Assembly (NCBI RefSeq): GCF_943912385.1
Contig: NZ_CALTTY010000008.1
Span: 1-64,000 of the forward strand
Reading direction: 5' to 3'
DNA: 64,000 nucleotides
Source: an uncultured Anaerococcus sp.
Lineage (GTDB): Bacteria; Bacillota; Clostridia; Tissierellales; Peptoniphilaceae
In this document: piece by piece, positions 60,745 through 64,000 of the stretch
Layout: each line of letters begins with the position of its first letter
Position numbering within the stretch: the stretch's first letter is position 1
Position numbers and translations under genes: made by a program
The notes under the pieces: model-generated
What the model was told of the DNA's origin: nothing
The model's database searches: none
The model's input: the letters and a program-made list of their open reading frames with translations, nothing else

Positions 60745-61925
60745 TGGTTGGAATTGATATAATATCAGTAGATAAAATAAAAGAAAAAAACGAAGATTTT
60801 CTAAGAAAGGTTTTTACCCAAAATGAACTTAGCTATTCCTTTAATAAAGAAAATCCCTACCAGACTCTAGCAGGAATCTATGCGCTAAAAGAAGCCACTA
60901 TCAAAGCTTATGACTTGGATTTTTCTTACCTATATAAATCAAAAATCGAAGTTTTACATAAGTATAATAGACCCCTCATACTTATAGATAAAAACAAAGT
61001 AAAAGCAAGTGTATCAATTTCCCATGATGAGGGAAGGGCTATAGGAGTCTGCATAATGGGGGAAAAAGAAAAAATTAGTATAGATAAAAATATTAAGTCT
61101 TTATTAAAGCCGAGAGATAAAAAAAGTCATAAGGGAAATTATGGGAGGATAGCTATTCTTGGGGGTTCTTCTGGCATGGCTGGATCCGTTTACCTTGCTT
61201 CTAAAGCAAGTCTTAGGACAGGCGCAGGCCTTGTTTATTTAATTTGTCCTCAATCTATAAGTGACATTTTACAAATAAAATCTTGCGAACAGATTATAAA
61301 CCCTATTGATTCTTATAATTTAAAGTATAATAAACTTATATTTAAACAAGTTTTAGGATACTTGGATAATAAGGATGTCCTTGCTATAGGTCCTGGTATG
61401 GGAAAGGGCTTTGGCCTTAACCGACTAATAGCTGATGTTTTATCTGTATTTAAGGGAAAAATTGTTATTGATGCAGATGGATTAAACGCTATAGCCAAGG
61501 ATAAAAATATTTTACATAATAAAAATAATATTATCTTAACTCCTCACTTAATGGAGTTTTCTAGACTAACAGGTTTAAGTCTTGATAATATAAATAGTGA
61601 CAGGATAAATATAGCTAAAAACTTTGCTAAAACTTATAAGGTCATCCTAGTCCTAAAATCTGAATCAACAATAGTGACTGATGGTAGTAAACTTTATATA
61701 AATAAGATTGGTAATCCAGGCATGGCCACCGCTGGATGTGGAGATGTACTAACAGGAGTGATTGCAGGTCTTATTCCTAGATTAAACCAATTTGAAGCTG
61801 CGAAACTCGGAGTATACTTACATTCTTTAGCAGCTGATATGGCTACTTTCGATATGGGAGAAGATTCCCTTATTGCAAGTGACATTATAGAGTACTTACC
61901 AAAGGCAATGAGACTTTTGAGGTAA
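60744..61925 (+). CDS. Fusion of holo-ACP synthase (AcpS) and NAD(P)HX dehydratase (NnrD)
   Basis: Residues 1-115 match AcpS, which attaches phosphopantetheine to acyl carrier protein: VGIDIISVDKI has the metal-binding aspartate, then FTQNELSY, YALKEATIKA with its glutamate, and VSISHDEG. Residues about 125-393 match the ribokinase-like dehydratase NnrD: GNYGRIAILGGSSGMAGS, IGPGMGKG, DADGLNAI, TPHLMEFSRL, LKSESTIV and ATAGCGDVLTG with the catalytic aspartate. The epimerase NnrE is absent from the protein. GTG 60744 overlaps the previous stop; the ribosome site is weak. Confidence 0.88.
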   Translation: MVGIDIISVDKIKEKNEDFLRKVFTQNELSYSFNKENPYQTLAGIYALKEATIKAYDLDFSYLYKSKIEVLHKYNRPLILIDKNKVKASVSISHDEGRAIGVCIMGEKEKISIDKNIKSLLKPRDKKSHKGNYGRIAILGGSSGMAGSVYLASKASLRTGAGLVYLICPQSISDILQIKSCEQIINPIDSYNLKYNKLIFKQVLGYLDNKDVLAIGPGMGKGFGLNRLIADVLSVFKGKIVIDADGLNAIAKDKNILHNKNNIILTPHLMEFSRLTGLSLDNINSDRINIAKNFAKTYKVILVLKSESTIVTDGSKLYINKIGNPGMATAGCGDVLTGVIAGLIPRLNQFEAAKLGVYLHSLAADMATFDMGEDSLIASDIIEYLPKAMRLLR

Positions 61926-61927
61926 CT

Positions 61928-63046
61928 ATGCAAGAAACTTTTTTAGAGGTAAATTTAGATAAAATAAGAAGAAATATAAAAAATATAAAGAAATCGGCTG
62001 GAGATTCAAAATTTTGTGCTGTAGTAAAGGCTAATGCTTATGGCTTGGGCTCGGAAATTATATGTAAAGATATCGAATATTTGGTTGACTATTTTGCAGT
62101 AGCAAGGCTCAGCGAGGCCTTAGTTCTTAGAAGAAATTCAATCACAAAACCAATCTTAGTTCTCGGTTATGTAGGTCTTGATGACATAGAAAAATGCTAT
62201 AAAAATAAGATTGACATACCCATTTATGATCTAGAACTAGCAAAAGAGATTAATAAGCTAGGCTATGAAATTAAGGGTCATCTCGCGCTTGATACAGGAC
62301 ACGGCAGGATAGGTTTTAGAGAACATGAAATTAACGATATTAGAAAACTTAAGGAACTTGATAATATTGACATAATATCTGCATTTAGTCATTTTGCAAC
62401 TGCTGACGAAAAAGATCCAACTTTTACTTTTAAACAGGAAAAAATATTCGATAAGGTGCTTTCTGAGATAAAAGATGACTTTAAATTTGACTTTGTCCAC
62501 CTGGCAAATTCAGCTGCTTCTATAAAACATAAGATTTTTAAATCTATGTATAGGGTGGGTATAGCAACTTATGGTATATATCCATCAGACTACATAAAAG
62601 AAAGTTCAGAAATATGCTTAGAAAAATCTTTTAGGCTATTTTCATACGTCCATTTTGTTAAAAATGTTCCAGCTAATACCCCAATAAGTTATGGCAGGAC
62701 CTTTGTATCTGATAAATCTATGAAGGTGGCTTCTGTATCAATAGGATATGCAGACGGCTATAACAGAGATTTTTCTAATAAGGGTCTTGTGTATATTCAT
62801 GGCAAGGCTTGTAGGGTTTTAGGAAGAGTTTGTATGGACCAGATGATGGTGGATGTTACAGGTCTTGATGTAGGAATAGGCGATTTAGTTGAGATTTATA
62901 AGGATATTTATGAAGATGCTGATAAAGTAGGGACGATACCTTATGAACTAATGACTAGTATTTCGATGAGGGTTAAAAGAAAATATATTAAAAATAATCA
63001 AGTTACAGCATGCTGTGATTACTTAGGAGAAATGTATGAAAATTAA
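61928..63046 (+). CDS. alr: Alanine racemase
   Basis: A PLP enzyme making D-alanine for peptidoglycan. The lysine that binds PLP is in AVVKANAYGLG (about residue 36), DTGHGRIGF is the family DTGMxRxG box, and the second catalytic tyrosine lies near YGRTF and SIGYADGY. CRVLGRVCMDQMMVD and the 372-residue length are typical. acpS-nnrD-alr-mazF resembles the Bacillus acpS-alr-ndoA region. The end overlaps mazF by 11 bases. Confidence 0.95.
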   Translation: MQETFLEVNLDKIRRNIKNIKKSAGDSKFCAVVKANAYGLGSEIICKDIEYLVDYFAVARLSEALVLRRNSITKPILVLGYVGLDDIEKCYKNKIDIPIYDLELAKEINKLGYEIKGHLALDTGHGRIGFREHEINDIRKLKELDNIDIISAFSHFATADEKDPTFTFKQEKIFDKVLSEIKDDFKFDFVHLANSAASIKHKIFKSMYRVGIATYGIYPSDYIKESSEICLEKSFRLFSYVHFVKNVPANTPISYGRTFVSDKSMKVASVSIGYADGYNRDFSNKGLVYIHGKACRVLGRVCMDQMMVDVTGLDVGIGDLVEIYKDIYEDADKVGTIPYELMTSISMRVKRKYIKNNQVTACCDYLGEMYEN

Positions 63047-63386
63047 AAGAGGCGACCTATACTATGCAGATCTCTCTCCTGTAGTAGGCAGCGAACAGGG
63101 TGGAGTGAGGCCTGTTATTGTAGTTCAAAATGATGTTGGTAATAAATACTCTCCAACTATAATTGTTGCTCCAGTAACTAGTCAGATGAATAAAGCAAAG
63201 CTTCCAACCCATGTCAAAATCAAAGGTAATAAATACGGACTACCTAAAAACTCTGTAGCCCTAATGGAACAATTAAGAACTATAGATAAGAAGAGATTAA
63301 GAGAAAAAATAGGAAATTTTTCTATGGATATAATGAATAAGATTGACGAAGCCATGATGATTTCCCTCGCCCTTGATTTAGAATAA
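63036..63386 (+). CDS. mazF: MazF/PemK family endoribonuclease toxin (EndoA-like)
   Basis: A 116-residue MazF-type mRNA interferase. The start KRGDLYYADLSPVVGSEQGG, RPVIVVQND, VAPVTSQ with the catalytic threonine region and RTIDKKRL are typical of Bacillus EndoA. Normally a small antitoxin gene lies just upstream; here mazF starts inside alr, leaving no room for one. GGAG precedes the ATG. A strong terminator follows. Confidence 0.92.
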   Translation: MKIKRGDLYYADLSPVVGSEQGGVRPVIVVQNDVGNKYSPTIIVAPVTSQMNKAKLPTHVKIKGNKYGLPKNSVALMEQLRTIDKKRLREKIGNFSMDIMNKIDEAMMISLALDLE

Positions 63387-63400
63387 TACATATTAAAATA

Positions 63401-63447
63401 AAACCAGTAGGCTATAAGCAAATTACTTTATAGCCTACTGGTTTTTT
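63401..63447. terminator. Bidirectional terminator between mazF and murC
   Basis: AACCAGTAGGCTATAA (63402-63417) pairs perfectly with TTATAGCCTACTGGTT (63428-63443), 16 bp, with T-rich tails on both strands. Confidence 0.92.
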
Positions 63448-64000
63448 ATATACTAATTAATTTTTTCTGATCTTTAACTATCATTTTTGCTAGCTCATCT
63501 GGATTTCCACAGCCTGTAGTTATAACTAAGTCGTCGTCTTCGATTATATCATATATATAATCCCTTGCCTCTTCGAAGGTTCCAAGGTATTTAGCATTTA
63601 AACCTTTTTCAACCATACCGTTAACAACATCTTTAGAGTGGATAGTAGGATCAAATTTTTCTCTGGCTGCGTAAATATCTGTTACGATAATCTCATCTGC
63701 AGAATCAAAACTTGTTAAAAAATCATTGAATAAAGACTTTGTTCTAGAATATGTGTGAGGTTGCCATACGCAAATTAACCTCCCCTTGGTATGTTCAGCC
63801 AGAGCATCAAGCGTTACAAGAATTTCAGATGGATGGTGGCCGTAATCAGTCATAATAGTTGTCCTATAAACACGACCAACTATTTCCATTCTCCTATCAA
63901 GACCTGTATATTTTATAATGTTATTTTTTATGGTATCAATATCTATGCCGTTTTCATAGGTAGATACGATGGAAGCCATGGCATTATTGATATTATGTCT
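63446..64000 (-). CDS. murC: UDP-N-acetylmuramate-L-alanine ligase, C-terminal part (cut by window edge)
   Basis: The frame is open to the window end and gives about 184 residues, the C-terminal domain of MurC, which adds L-alanine to UDP-MurNAc. At the edge the segment RHNINNAMA matches the conserved HNxxNAxA of Mur ligases; further in, MTDYGHHPSEI and WQPHTYSRT are MurC-specific signatures, and TTGCGNPDELA ends the domain. The N-terminal and ATP-binding domains lie outside the window. Confidence 0.93.
   Translation of the reverse strand, partial: RHNINNAMASIVSTYENGIDIDTIKNNIIKYTGLDRRMEIVGRVYRTTIMTDYGHHPSEILVTLDALAEHTKGRLICVWQPHTYSRTKSLFNDFLTSFDSADEIIVTDIYAAREKFDPTIHSKDVVNGMVEKGLNAKYLGTFEEARDYIYDIIEDDDLVITTGCGNPDELAKMIVKDQKKLISI

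Overview
The window reads as chromosomal housekeeping DNA from a low-GC, AT-rich Gram-positive anaerobe. Neighbourhoods such as asp23-fakA-recG-rsmD-coaD, nusB-xseAB-ispA-argR-recN and scpAB-rluB-cmk-plsC-ispH are typical of Firmicutes. The IspH-ribosomal protein S1 fusion, a V-type (not F-type) rotary ATPase, MurT/GatD lipid II amidation and GatCAB point to the Clostridia/Tissierellia. I infer a Peptoniphilaceae-like coccus, perhaps Anaerococcus; no rRNA gene is present to confirm this. I see no phage, intact IS element or CRISPR array.

Layout. 1-20978: a nearly gapless + strand series covering fatty-acid kinase, DNA repair (recG, xseAB, recN), translation factors (rsmD, efp, nusB, S1, miaB), CoA and isoprenoid enzymes and chromosome condensation (scpAB), with tmcAL reversed. 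20979-29538: a structured non-coding RNA followed by a nine-gene V-ATPase operon. Its subunit I is split in two, and the first half carries a subunit G-like coiled coil. 29569-33710: rodA reversed, then nth, a HAD phosphatase, trmL and trxB. 33717-41490: the gap-pgk-tpi-eno operon, secG, rnr, smpB and an acetyltransferase. 41628-46536: a more accessory stretch with a serine hydrolase, a DUF4298-like protein, an ECF S-component, about 700 bp of gene-poor DNA, tRNA-Lys, a C39-like lipoprotein, a preQ1-I riboswitch with queT, and a third Asp23 protein. 46590-49396: csoR-copA copper efflux with a visible operator. 49488-63386: + strand acyP, murT-gatD, yerC, pcrA-ligA, gatCAB, an amidohydrolase, an AcpS-NnrD fusion, alr and mazF. 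The window ends inside a reversed murC.

How the genes work together. The wall set (murC, alr, murT-gatD, rodA) feeds peptidoglycan synthesis. AcpS, PlsC and FakA act in lipid synthesis. The V-ATPase couples ATP to an ion gradient in a cell that makes ATP by glycolysis. CsoR/CopA handle copper. rnr and smpB serve ribosome rescue.

Most interesting points: the rearranged V-ATPase stator genes and their RNA leader; CopA with a C-terminal CopZ-like domain that has its own internal Shine-Dalgarno sequence and start; the AcpS-NnrD fusion; apparent ATT and ATA start codons for nth and gatD; and terminator hairpins placed directly against the ribosome-binding sites of downstream genes.
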